Below, in pieces: positions 1 through 6,682 of a stretch of DNA of 11,190 bases (the stretch's first letter is position 1; every line of letters starts with the position of its first letter). The notes under the pieces are model-generated. The model made no database searches, was not told where the DNA came from, and was given only the letters and a program-made list of their open reading frames with translations. The DNA is from Anaerolineaceae bacterium. Lineage in GTDB: Bacteria > Chloroflexota > Anaerolineae > Anaerolineales > Anaerolineaceae. The position numbers and the translations under genes are program-made. Location of the stretch: contig JACZIY010000595.1 of NCBI GenBank assembly GCA_014860845.1, positions 1-11,190 on the forward strand. The letters run 5' to 3'.

Positions 1-705
1 AAAACGGATGTTGTGGTGAGTTACCTACCGGTTGGATCTGAAATGGCGACCAAATGGTATGTCGAACAGATTCTGGAAGCTGGTTGCGCATTTGTCAATG
101 CCATTCCGGTATTTATCGCCAGTTCTGAATATTGGGCAGAACGGTTCCGCCAGAAAGGGTTACCTATTATTGGTGATGACATCAAAAGCCAGGTGGGAGC
201 CACCATTTTACATCGTGTATTGACAAGTCTTTTTGTGGATCGAGGCGTGCAATTGGATCATACTTATCAACTCAATTTTGGGGGAAATACAGATTTTCTA
301 AACATGCTTGAACGAGAACGGCTGGAGTCCAAAAAGATTTCCAAGACTGGTGCAGTCACCAGTATGCTGCCTTATACACTTCCAGAAGGCGATGTTCACG
401 TGGGTCCAAGTGATCATGTTCCCTGGTTAACCGATCGGAAATGGTGTTATATTCGTATGGAAGGAACCACGTTCGGAAATGTTCCATTGAACCTGGAAGC
501 AAAATTGGAAGTTTGGGACTCTCCAAACTCTGCCGGTGTGATCATAGACGCGGTAAGATGTGCCAAATTAGCATTGGATCGAAAAATGTCAGGTCCTTTA
601 TATGCTCCGTCATCTTATTTTATGAAGACTCCTCCAAAACAATTCCAGGATAATATTGCCAGAGACATGACTGAGGCATTTATTCGGGGGGAGGAAACCG
701 AGTAA
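1..705 (+). CDS. ino1: myo-inositol-1-phosphate (inositol-3-phosphate) synthase, C-terminal part
   Basis: The gene is open at the left edge; reading frame 1 runs from base 1 (K-T-D-V-V-V-S-Y) to the TAA at 703-705, so the N-terminal NAD-binding Rossmann region is largely missing. Family hallmarks are visible: FGGNTDF (277-297), which belongs to the NAD/catalytic core, then SDHVPWL, and near the C terminus the segment with DSPNSAG and a following D-x-x-R-x-x-K-LA pattern. The enzyme isomerises glucose-6-phosphate to inositol phosphate in the cytoplasm, supplying inositol for phosphatidylinositol-type lipids or compatible solutes; which of these applies here cannot be told. About 234 residues are present, roughly two thirds of a typical prokaryotic Ino1. 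No terminator follows and the deacetylase gene begins 28 bases later, so co-transcription is likely. The GTG codons at 13 and 16 lie inside the gene and are not starts. Confidence 0.93.
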   Translation, partial: KTDVVVSYLPVGSEMATKWYVEQILEAGCAFVNAIPVFIASSEYWAERFRQKGLPIIGDDIKSQVGATILHRVLTSLFVDRGVQLDHTYQLNFGGNTDFLNMLERERLESKKISKTGAVTSMLPYTLPEGDVHVGPSDHVPWLTDRKWCYIRMEGTTFGNVPLNLEAKLEVWDSPNSAGVIIDAVRCAKLALDRKMSGPLYAPSSYFMKTPPKQFQDNIARDMTEAFIRGEETE

Positions 706-733
706 AACTGTGGCATAATTATCCACTAAAGGT

Positions 734-1918
734 ATGAAGAACCGGGTAGTATTTCATAAGTTAATTTTTTCCATATTGTTATTGATGATCATCGGATTAT
801 CTGGCTGTAATATCCTACCCGGTCAAAGTATTTCCATTATTCAAGACACTGTTCAGATTACAAATACCCCTTTGCAATCAACAACAGGTGTCATTACCAG
901 AACCCCATTTATACCTCCAACACCATCTGAAACACCAACAATTCTTCCCAGCCCCACACCTTCACTGACTCCGACAAAGTTTTTTTTGAGTTCTTTTGAA
1001 TATAATTTCAAACCGAATGAAGTTTCTCCCCACACATATCAGGATACCTGTGAATATCTATCAAATCGGTGGGGGGTTGGCAAAAGCGAACCTGGCACAA
1101 TAATTGTACCTGTTATGTATCACTCGGTTCGACAGAGTGGGAGAGAACTTCAAGACAACATGCAGGTGAGCCAGGAATATTTTGAATATACAATGGAATA
1201 TGCGAAGAAAATGGGCTTTGAAACGATAACGACACAGGAACTGGTAGATTTTCTCTATAATAATGATCCAATTCCGCCATTATCCATGATTCTCATCATC
1301 GATGATCGCCGGCTTGGTGTAGTTGATGATCATTTTATGAAGTATCTGGATGAGAATGATTGGACTGTAACACTTGCCTACATAACAGGTATTGCGACGG
1401 CTAATGAATGGAAAGAATTCGCCAGATTAAATGTTAACAATCAATTGGATTTACAGGCACACGGGTTTCTCCATAATGGTGAAACTTATATTACCGAACA
1501 CACATCGGTAGAGGTAATCGAACAGGAATTATATAGTCCGATACCGGTGATTAAGGAGCAGGCTGGCAGAAGACCACAAGCCTTCATCTGGCCAGGTGGA
1601 AATTTCACAACCGAATCTGTACTTATGGCGCGTGAAGCAGGCTATGAAGTTGGTTTCACGGTGTATTCACGTGGACCGCTCATGTATAACTGGATTCCAT
1701 TAGGGGCTTCAGAAGCAAAAGTAAATGATCCACTATTGGTCTTGCCCAGATTTTGGAGTAACACCGCTGCTTTGTATCTGGAGAGAGCTGTGGAAATTTC
1801 TGCAGAAGCGATCGAATTTGCCCATCAGAATAAAGAAAATGAATATTATTGGTACCAAAATTATTGTTCTGAATATCCCCCCTTGGCTGAAATTGATGAG
1901 GGAGTTGACCGGGAATGA
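734..1918 (+). CDS. NodB-like polysaccharide deacetylase lipoprotein
   Basis: This 394-residue secreted lipoprotein has a basic n-region, a hydrophobic stretch and lipobox LSGC with Cys25. A Thr/Pro-rich linker occupies about residues 45-82. The catalytic domain (about 120-345) resembles carbohydrate esterase family 4, especially the PgaB/IcaB-like branch: VPVMYH (His130), a motif-1 equivalent LIIDDRR with Asp190-Asp191, a motif-2 equivalent HGFLH with the two metal-binding His243 and His247, a motif-3 equivalent RPQAFIWPGG (280-289) and a late LPR. Motif 1 is unusual, because the common TFDDG is replaced by IIDDR. The likely reaction is N-deacetylation of a GlcNAc-containing polymer outside the cell. 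The ATG at 734 gives a good signal peptide, but AAAGG lies only one base upstream, so initiation looks weak or coupled to ino1. The stop overlaps the next start (ATGA, 1915-1918), showing translational coupling. The domain class is well supported; the substrate is inferred. Confidence 0.82.
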   Translation: MKNRVVFHKLIFSILLLMIIGLSGCNILPGQSISIIQDTVQITNTPLQSTTGVITRTPFIPPTPSETPTILPSPTPSLTPTKFFLSSFEYNFKPNEVSPHTYQDTCEYLSNRWGVGKSEPGTIIVPVMYHSVRQSGRELQDNMQVSQEYFEYTMEYAKKMGFETITTQELVDFLYNNDPIPPLSMILIIDDRRLGVVDDHFMKYLDENDWTVTLAYITGIATANEWKEFARLNVNNQLDLQAHGFLHNGETYITEHTSVEVIEQELYSPIPVIKEQAGRRPQAFIWPGGNFTTESVLMAREAGYEVGFTVYSRGPLMYNWIPLGASEAKVNDPLLVLPRFWSNTAALYLERAVEISAEAIEFAHQNKENEYYWYQNYCSEYPPLAEIDEGVDRE

Positions 1919-3429
1919 AATTATCTAAACTCCTTACTGGCTCATTAGTTATTCTTTTAATCGTATTAACCAGCTGTGTGCAGCCTTTTCCAGAAAAGGA
2001 ATCATGGACTTTGGATGTAACCCCAATCGCAAATAACCCAACAATTACTAGCACACCTCTTCCGCAACGTACCCCTTTTCTTCCCTCCACTCGAGAACCC
2101 GGTAAACCCATGTATTCTCCTACACCGGATCTGCCAAAAGTAATGCCAACGATGCGCTCAGAAGAAGAAACCTATCAGGTGCAAATGAATGATTCTTTGA
2201 ATCTGATTGCAAGAAGATACGGGGTAGATATGAATGCCATCGTCTCTGCTAATCAGCTGGCGAACCCGAATTATCTCGAAATTGGACAGGCACTGGTGAT
2301 TCCACCACCAGATCCGGATTCGAAAGCCCCATCCTTTAAGATCATTCCCGACTCAGAACTTGTTTATGGCCCATCAGGGGTCGGATTTGATCCTCACGAT
2401 TTAATCTATTCATTGGATAGTTACCTCTCATCGCTTGAACATTCGGATGAAGTAGTCCTTCAGATCGCCAGAGATTATTCGGTCAATCCACGAATATTAT
2501 TGGCTGTATTGGAATATTCTACTGGATGGGTAACGGGGCCAAATCTGGAACTGGAAAAACCGATTAATGGACAGGAGCCTGAAAAAGATGCCTGGAAAAC
2601 AGGGTTGGTAACCGTCCTTTCAAGCACTGCTAATTCGCTTAACTGGGGATATTATGCCTGGAAGGCTAACAACCTGAGCTATTATGTTTTAAGTGATGGA
2701 AGTTATTTCCCGGCTGATGAAACCATTAATGCAGGTACCGCTGCAATCCAATTTTGGGCAGGAACGATTTATGGAAAAGGAAATTGGCTGAATGCTGTTT
2801 CCGAAAATGGAATTTACGCAATCTATTCTTATTTCTTTGGATTTCCTTTTGATTATGCTTACGAACCTTTGATCCCGGCGGATATTACCCAACCAGAATT
2901 AATTTTGCCATTCCAACGGGGTGTTGCCTGGTCATTTACTGGTGGACCACATCCTGGTTGGGATGATGGTTCTGCCTGGGCTGCCTTAGATTTTGCACCT
3001 CCTGGAAGCCCGATGGGTTGTGCGGTCAGTGGTGATTGGTCAACCGCAATGGCTGATGGATTAATTGTCCGGTCTGAGTATGGTGCTGTTGTACAGGATC
3101 TTGATGGAGACGGCAGTGAACAAACTGGTTGGACTATTTTATACATGCATATCGCTTATTGGGAAAGAGTTTCGGAAGGCACTTTCTTGAATGCAGGTGA
3201 AATGATTGGACATCCCTCCTGTGAAGGCGGTGTCTCAACCGGTACACATTTACATATCGCCAGAAAATATAATGGAGAATGGATTGAATCGGTTGGAGAT
3301 ATTCCTTTCGTGATGAGTGGTTTCCAACCTCAGAGTGATGGTATTGCCTACAATGGTTATTTAGTTGGAAATGGAGTTTTTATTGAAGCCTGGGAGTTCT
3401 ATAGCCCCGCAAGCCTGGTTCAGCATTAA
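1915..3429 (+). CDS. LysM and M23A-type peptidase lipoprotein, paralogue 1
   Basis: The protein has 504 residues. The signal peptide ends in lipobox LTSC (Cys21), followed by a Thr/Pro-rich linker to about residue 80 and one LysM domain (about 86-131, ending in the typical LEIGQALVIPPP). The middle helical domain (about 150-320) contains NPRILLAVLE with Glu200 and the NAGTAA segment. The M23 peptidase domain spans about 330-490. Its ligands follow the LasA/beta-lytic arrangement: His346, Asp359 thirteen residues on, and His447 of HLH, with His412 (LYMH) and His445 as likely catalytic residues. CEGGVSTG precedes HLH, as in LasA. A DLDGDG loop sits at 395-400. Cys369 and Cys436 could form a disulfide. 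The expected role is cleavage of peptidoglycan cross-links or bridge peptides at the outer face of the membrane. The start is secured by GAGGGAG at 1898-1904, ten bases upstream, and by the four-base overlap with the deacetylase gene. Confidence 0.87.
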   Translation: MKLSKLLTGSLVILLIVLTSCVQPFPEKESWTLDVTPIANNPTITSTPLPQRTPFLPSTREPGKPMYSPTPDLPKVMPTMRSEEETYQVQMNDSLNLIARRYGVDMNAIVSANQLANPNYLEIGQALVIPPPDPDSKAPSFKIIPDSELVYGPSGVGFDPHDLIYSLDSYLSSLEHSDEVVLQIARDYSVNPRILLAVLEYSTGWVTGPNLELEKPINGQEPEKDAWKTGLVTVLSSTANSLNWGYYAWKANNLSYYVLSDGSYFPADETINAGTAAIQFWAGTIYGKGNWLNAVSENGIYAIYSYFFGFPFDYAYEPLIPADITQPELILPFQRGVAWSFTGGPHPGWDDGSAWAALDFAPPGSPMGCAVSGDWSTAMADGLIVRSEYGAVVQDLDGDGSEQTGWTILYMHIAYWERVSEGTFLNAGEMIGHPSCEGGVSTGTHLHIARKYNGEWIESVGDIPFVMSGFQPQSDGIAYNGYLVGNGVFIEAWEFYSPASLVQH

Positions 3430-5020
3430 AAATAAAATATTGATTCTGATCTGGGTTTTACTGATAATCTCCCTTACATCCTGTAATTTGGGAAATTATT
3501 ACGTCAGTGCTCTTGATTTAACTGCGACAGCTGTATTTGCAACTGCTTTGGATGATGCAACGACTACTTTTTACGCAACCCAATCTCCTCCTCCCATTGC
3601 AGAACCTACTCCAATTCCATTAGTACCGACCTTGGAGATTGATCTTCCCACACCTACGGAGATAAGTATACCGATTTTAGAGAGTGAACCTCTTCCAACA
3701 GCTACGAGAGATAATGAAGAGAGGCCACCAATTTTGTATTACAGCCAGAGCGGAGATACCTTACCGGTTATCACAGCTCGTTTTGGGGTTCAGATAGAAG
3801 AAATTAAAACCCAGGTTGAAATATCACCAAGAGAATTAATTAAACCTCAAACGTTGCTGGTGATCCCTGATTATTATGGATTTGACATAGCATCAGATCC
3901 AGTCTTGCCCGATAGCGAAATCATTTATTCACCCTCTGCGCTTGATTTCGATATCCCTGCTTTCATTGAAGAAGCGGGTGGATATTTAAGTTCATATCGC
4001 GAATATACCGGCGACGGATGGAAAAGCGGGGCGGAAATCATCCAAAAGGTAGCCATTGAAGAATCTATAAATCCTCGTATATTAATAGGATTATTGGAAT
4101 ATCAAAGTGGTTGGGTTTATGGACAACCCAAAAATGTGTTTGAAAAAGATTATCCTATGGGATTTCCCATTATTGATAAAAAAGGATTACTAAAACAAAT
4201 TTCCTTTAGTGTGAAAATATTAGCCAATGGTTATTATGGTTGGCGAGAAGGTCGTATAACTGAGGTTGTTTTTTACGATGGCACCCAACAGCGTATCCAT
4301 CCAAAAATTAATGCTGGTTCAGCTGCAATTGAACATTTCTTTGCTAATTTTTACGATCCTGCCCGATGGTTATCTGTTTTGTATGGGGAAGGTAGTTTTT
4401 CAGCATTATATGAACAGATGTTTGGTTCTCCCTGGATAAGGGCATTGACGGTTGAACCATTATACTCAACGGGATTAACACAACCCAATATGGAGTTACC
4501 ATTTCTTGCAGGAAAAATTTGGGCACACACGGGTGGACCACATCCAGCCTGGGGTTCACATGGTGCCTGGGCAGCTTTGGATTTTGCACCAGCTTCAGAT
4601 AAGTCTGGCTGCACAGTCAGTTATGATTGGGTGATAGCATCAGCTCCCGGACTGGTTGTTCGAACTGGACCAGGACTTGTGGTGTTGGATCTTGATGGGG
4701 ATGGGTATGAACAAACTGGCTGGGTGATATTATATTTACATATCGCCAGTGATGGAAAAGTAGAAAAAGGTACTTACCTTGATCAGGATGGTTTAATAGG
4801 TCATCCATCCTGTGAAGGAGGAAGCGCTACCGGTACACATGTACATATGGTCCGAAAGTATAACGGTGAATGGATAGCTGCGGATGGACCATTAGCCTTT
4901 AATTTAAGTGGCTGGATTTCGTTTAAAGGCGAAAAACCCTATGAAGGGAAATTGGTTCGTAAAGATGCTGTTGTAATTGCGAGAACCTATGGTTCTTCAG
5001 AATCAATAGTCACACGATAA
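3371..5020 (+). CDS. LysM and M23A-type peptidase lipoprotein, paralogue 2
   Basis: The start is uncertain. ATG 3371 is the nearest ordinary start; TTG 3365 and TTG 3440 are alternatives. The sequence best resembling a signal peptide n-region, (I)KNKILILIW, begins with an ATT codon at 3425 that overlaps the upstream TAA. Counting from TTG 3365 (551 residues), the lipobox is LTSC with Cys40, and a Thr/Pro linker runs to about 120. A degenerate LysM domain (about 123-168) keeps SQSGDTLPVITARFGV. The helical middle domain has NPRILIGLLEYQSGW with Glu245 and NGYYGWREG. The peptidase domain has His393, Asp406 thirteen residues on, DLDGDG at 442-447, His459, SCEGG with Cys483, and HVH (492-494), so the M23A catalytic set is complete. 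The order and motifs match the genes on both sides, so this is the middle copy of a three-gene tandem array. It overlaps the upstream gene by 59 bases from ATG 3371, or by 3 bases if ATT 3425 is used. Confidence 0.85.
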   Translation: MEFLLKPGSSIAPQAWFSIKNKILILIWVLLIISLTSCNLGNYYVSALDLTATAVFATALDDATTTFYATQSPPPIAEPTPIPLVPTLEIDLPTPTEISIPILESEPLPTATRDNEERPPILYYSQSGDTLPVITARFGVQIEEIKTQVEISPRELIKPQTLLVIPDYYGFDIASDPVLPDSEIIYSPSALDFDIPAFIEEAGGYLSSYREYTGDGWKSGAEIIQKVAIEESINPRILIGLLEYQSGWVYGQPKNVFEKDYPMGFPIIDKKGLLKQISFSVKILANGYYGWREGRITEVVFYDGTQQRIHPKINAGSAAIEHFFANFYDPARWLSVLYGEGSFSALYEQMFGSPWIRALTVEPLYSTGLTQPNMELPFLAGKIWAHTGGPHPAWGSHGAWAALDFAPASDKSGCTVSYDWVIASAPGLVVRTGPGLVVLDLDGDGYEQTGWVILYLHIASDGKVEKGTYLDQDGLIGHPSCEGGSATGTHVHMVRKYNGEWIAADGPLAFNLSGWISFKGEKPYEGKLVRKDAVVIARTYGSSESIVTR

Positions 5021-5063
5021 TTAAGTAGACTTATCGATTAATTTCCTATGTTGAAATTCGAAT

Positions 5064-5069
5064 TATAAT
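5064..5069 (+). promoter_or_regulatory. candidate -10 box TATAAT before paralogue 3
   Basis: A perfect TATAAT lies 11 bases upstream of the GTG start at 5081. No convincing -35 hexamer is seen at 16-18 bases spacing. If real, transcription would begin around 5075-5077, giving a nearly leaderless message. AT-rich sequence produces such matches by chance, so this is weak. Confidence 0.22.
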
Positions 5070-5080
5070 TTCCGGTTGAA

Positions 5081-6586
5081 GTGAAGAAAAATTCAAAGAT
5101 TAAACCCATAAAAAATTTCGCTGTAATAATATTCATTATCAGTTTCATTTTGATATCTGCCTGCGTACCAGAAGCCCGTCCACCTCTTGACCTTGTACCA
5201 GCAGAAAATACAGTTTCTACCACCAGTGATTTATTGCAGGAAGTAACACCGAATCCCACACGACCTTCTTTTCCACCGGGTACTCTGGTTGAATATATAG
5301 CGCAAAGTGGGGATACATTACTTGCGCTTGCAGCTCATTTTAATAGTTCTGTAGCAGAGATACGTGATGCAAATCCAATTATTCCTGTGGATGCTACGAC
5401 AATGCCTCCAGGGCTGCCAATGCAAATCCCGATTTATTATGAAGCCATTTGGAGTAGTTCTTTTCAAATCATTCCTGACATTGCATATGTGTATGGTCCC
5501 CGAGATGTGGAATTTGATGTGGTTGCTTTTGTGAATGAGCATCCTGGCTGGCTCAAAAATTCTAAAGGTAATGTTGATTTGATGATTCGGCCTGGTGCAG
5601 AGGTAGTCCTCAACATCAGTCAAAACTTCAGCGTTAGCCCCAAGCTTTTATTGGCAATTCTTGAATATCAGACCGGAGCATTGTCAAACCCAGAACCGCC
5701 AGAATCAATGTCGGATTATTTATTAGGATATAGGAATAGATCGTATTTAGGTTTATCACAACAATTGGTATGGGCGGCTAATCGATTAAATAATGGTTAT
5801 TATGGGTGGCGAGAAGGCAGCTTAAAAACCTATTCCCACCAGGATGGCCGGTTGGAAAGGCCTGACCCGTGGCAGAATGCAGGATCATCAGCCTTACAAT
5901 ATTATTTTTCTCAAGTTTTGGATCGTGATACTTATACTCATGCGATCAGTTCAGCAGGATTATTAGAAACTTACACTCGGTTATTTGGAAATCCATGGGA
6001 AGGTGATCTGACCTTGATTCCAGGAAGTCTTCAACAACCTGAAATGATATTACCTTTTGCACCTGGATTAACCTGGGCGTACACTGGCGGTCCACATACT
6101 GGTTGGGGACTGGGTGCTCCTTTTGCTGCTATCGATTTTGCCCCAGGAAGTGTTGTCGGTGGATGTTCTTTTTCGGATGAACCAGCTCTTGCTGTAGCAG
6201 ATGGTGTAATTGTTCGAACTGGAGTTGCATCTGCTGTTCTTGATCTCGATGGTGATGGTGATGAAGGTACTGGTTGGGTGGTATTTTATCTGCATTTAAG
6301 AAATACTGATCTCCCGAGAGTTGGAAAGCAACTGAAACAAGGAGACATTATTGGTTACCCCTCATGCGATGGAGGACGATCCACAGGTACTCATATTCAT
6401 ATTGCACGAAAATATAACGGTGAATGGATATTGGCTGGAGGTGGCGTGGCATTTAATCTGGAAGGCTGGGTTGCTGGAAATGGCTCGGCAGACTATATGG
6501 GGTTCTTAGAAAAAAATGGCCGGATTTTGCGTGCCTGTGTATGTTCAGACGAAGACAGTCAAATCACATCAGACAGAATACCATAG
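5081..6586 (+). CDS. LysM and M23A-type peptidase lipoprotein, paralogue 3
   Basis: The protein has 501 residues. GTG 5081 is the only start in frame after the stop at 5066, and it gives a strongly basic n-region (KKNSKIKPIKN) followed by a hydrophobic core and lipobox ISAC (Cys28). No Shine-Dalgarno is visible. The linker runs to about residue 68 and the LysM domain is at about 69-118 (AQSGDTLLALAAHF). The middle helical domain has SPKLLLAILEYQTG with Glu195 and NGYYGWREG. In the peptidase domain, His339 and Asp352 are thirteen residues apart, DLDGDG lies at 388-393, His405 is in FYLH, Cys429 sits in SCDGG (CEGG in the other copies), and HIH is at 438-440. Cys362 may pair with Cys429. The C-terminal tail has an extra CVC (486-488) absent from the other copies. 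It probably works with the two upstream paralogues at the cell surface. It is separated from paralogue 2 by 60 bases. Confidence 0.87.
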   Translation: MKKNSKIKPIKNFAVIIFIISFILISACVPEARPPLDLVPAENTVSTTSDLLQEVTPNPTRPSFPPGTLVEYIAQSGDTLLALAAHFNSSVAEIRDANPIIPVDATTMPPGLPMQIPIYYEAIWSSSFQIIPDIAYVYGPRDVEFDVVAFVNEHPGWLKNSKGNVDLMIRPGAEVVLNISQNFSVSPKLLLAILEYQTGALSNPEPPESMSDYLLGYRNRSYLGLSQQLVWAANRLNNGYYGWREGSLKTYSHQDGRLERPDPWQNAGSSALQYYFSQVLDRDTYTHAISSAGLLETYTRLFGNPWEGDLTLIPGSLQQPEMILPFAPGLTWAYTGGPHTGWGLGAPFAAIDFAPGSVVGGCSFSDEPALAVADGVIVRTGVASAVLDLDGDGDEGTGWVVFYLHLRNTDLPRVGKQLKQGDIIGYPSCDGGRSTGTHIHIARKYNGEWILAGGGVAFNLEGWVAGNGSADYMGFLEKNGRILRACVCSDEDSQITSDRIP

Positions 6587-6610
6587 TTATCTTTAACACT
6601 TGATAAAAAT

Positions 6611-6682
6611 ATGGACCAAAAAATATCACTTCGTGAGATAGACGAGATCACAAAAATTTCCCATAAGGATCGAAACAAATGA
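6611..6682 (+). CDS. possible 23-codon leader ORF before the MFS gene
   Basis: An ATG at 6611 opens a 23-residue reading frame (MDQKISLREIDEITKISHKD followed by RNK). Its TGA (6680-6682) overlaps the MFS start codon as ATGA. This arrangement is typical of translational coupling or leader-peptide control. Against it, there is no Shine-Dalgarno ahead of 6611 and the peptide resembles nothing I recognise. It may be chance. A loose TTGATA (6600-6605) and AATATC (6622-6627) pair would place the transcription start downstream of 6611, so that promoter would exclude the ORF. Confidence 0.2.
   Translation: MDQKISLREIDEITKISHKDRNK

Noticed and set aside
880..990. Repetitive CC/AC-rich stretch that might be read as a repeat array
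   Set aside because: It encodes the Thr/Pro-rich linker of the lipoprotein and has no regular unit or spacer structure, so it is not a CRISPR or satellite.
1680..2111. A 143-codon open frame on the minus strand across the deacetylase/paralogue 1 junction
   Set aside because: It lies opposite two well-supported genes, has no recognisable domain or ribosome binding site, and is explained by low-complexity Thr/Pro coding on the other strand.
2859..3146. A 95-codon minus-strand frame inside the paralogue 1 peptidase domain, with similar frames opposite paralogue 2 (4344-4614)
   Set aside because: Similar antisense frames arise because the forward peptidase sequence is conserved; they have no independent gene features.
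2932..3261. First impression that the M23 domains are catalytically dead because HxxxD is missing
   Set aside because: The M23A spacing H-x12-D plus both later catalytic histidines is intact in all three copies.
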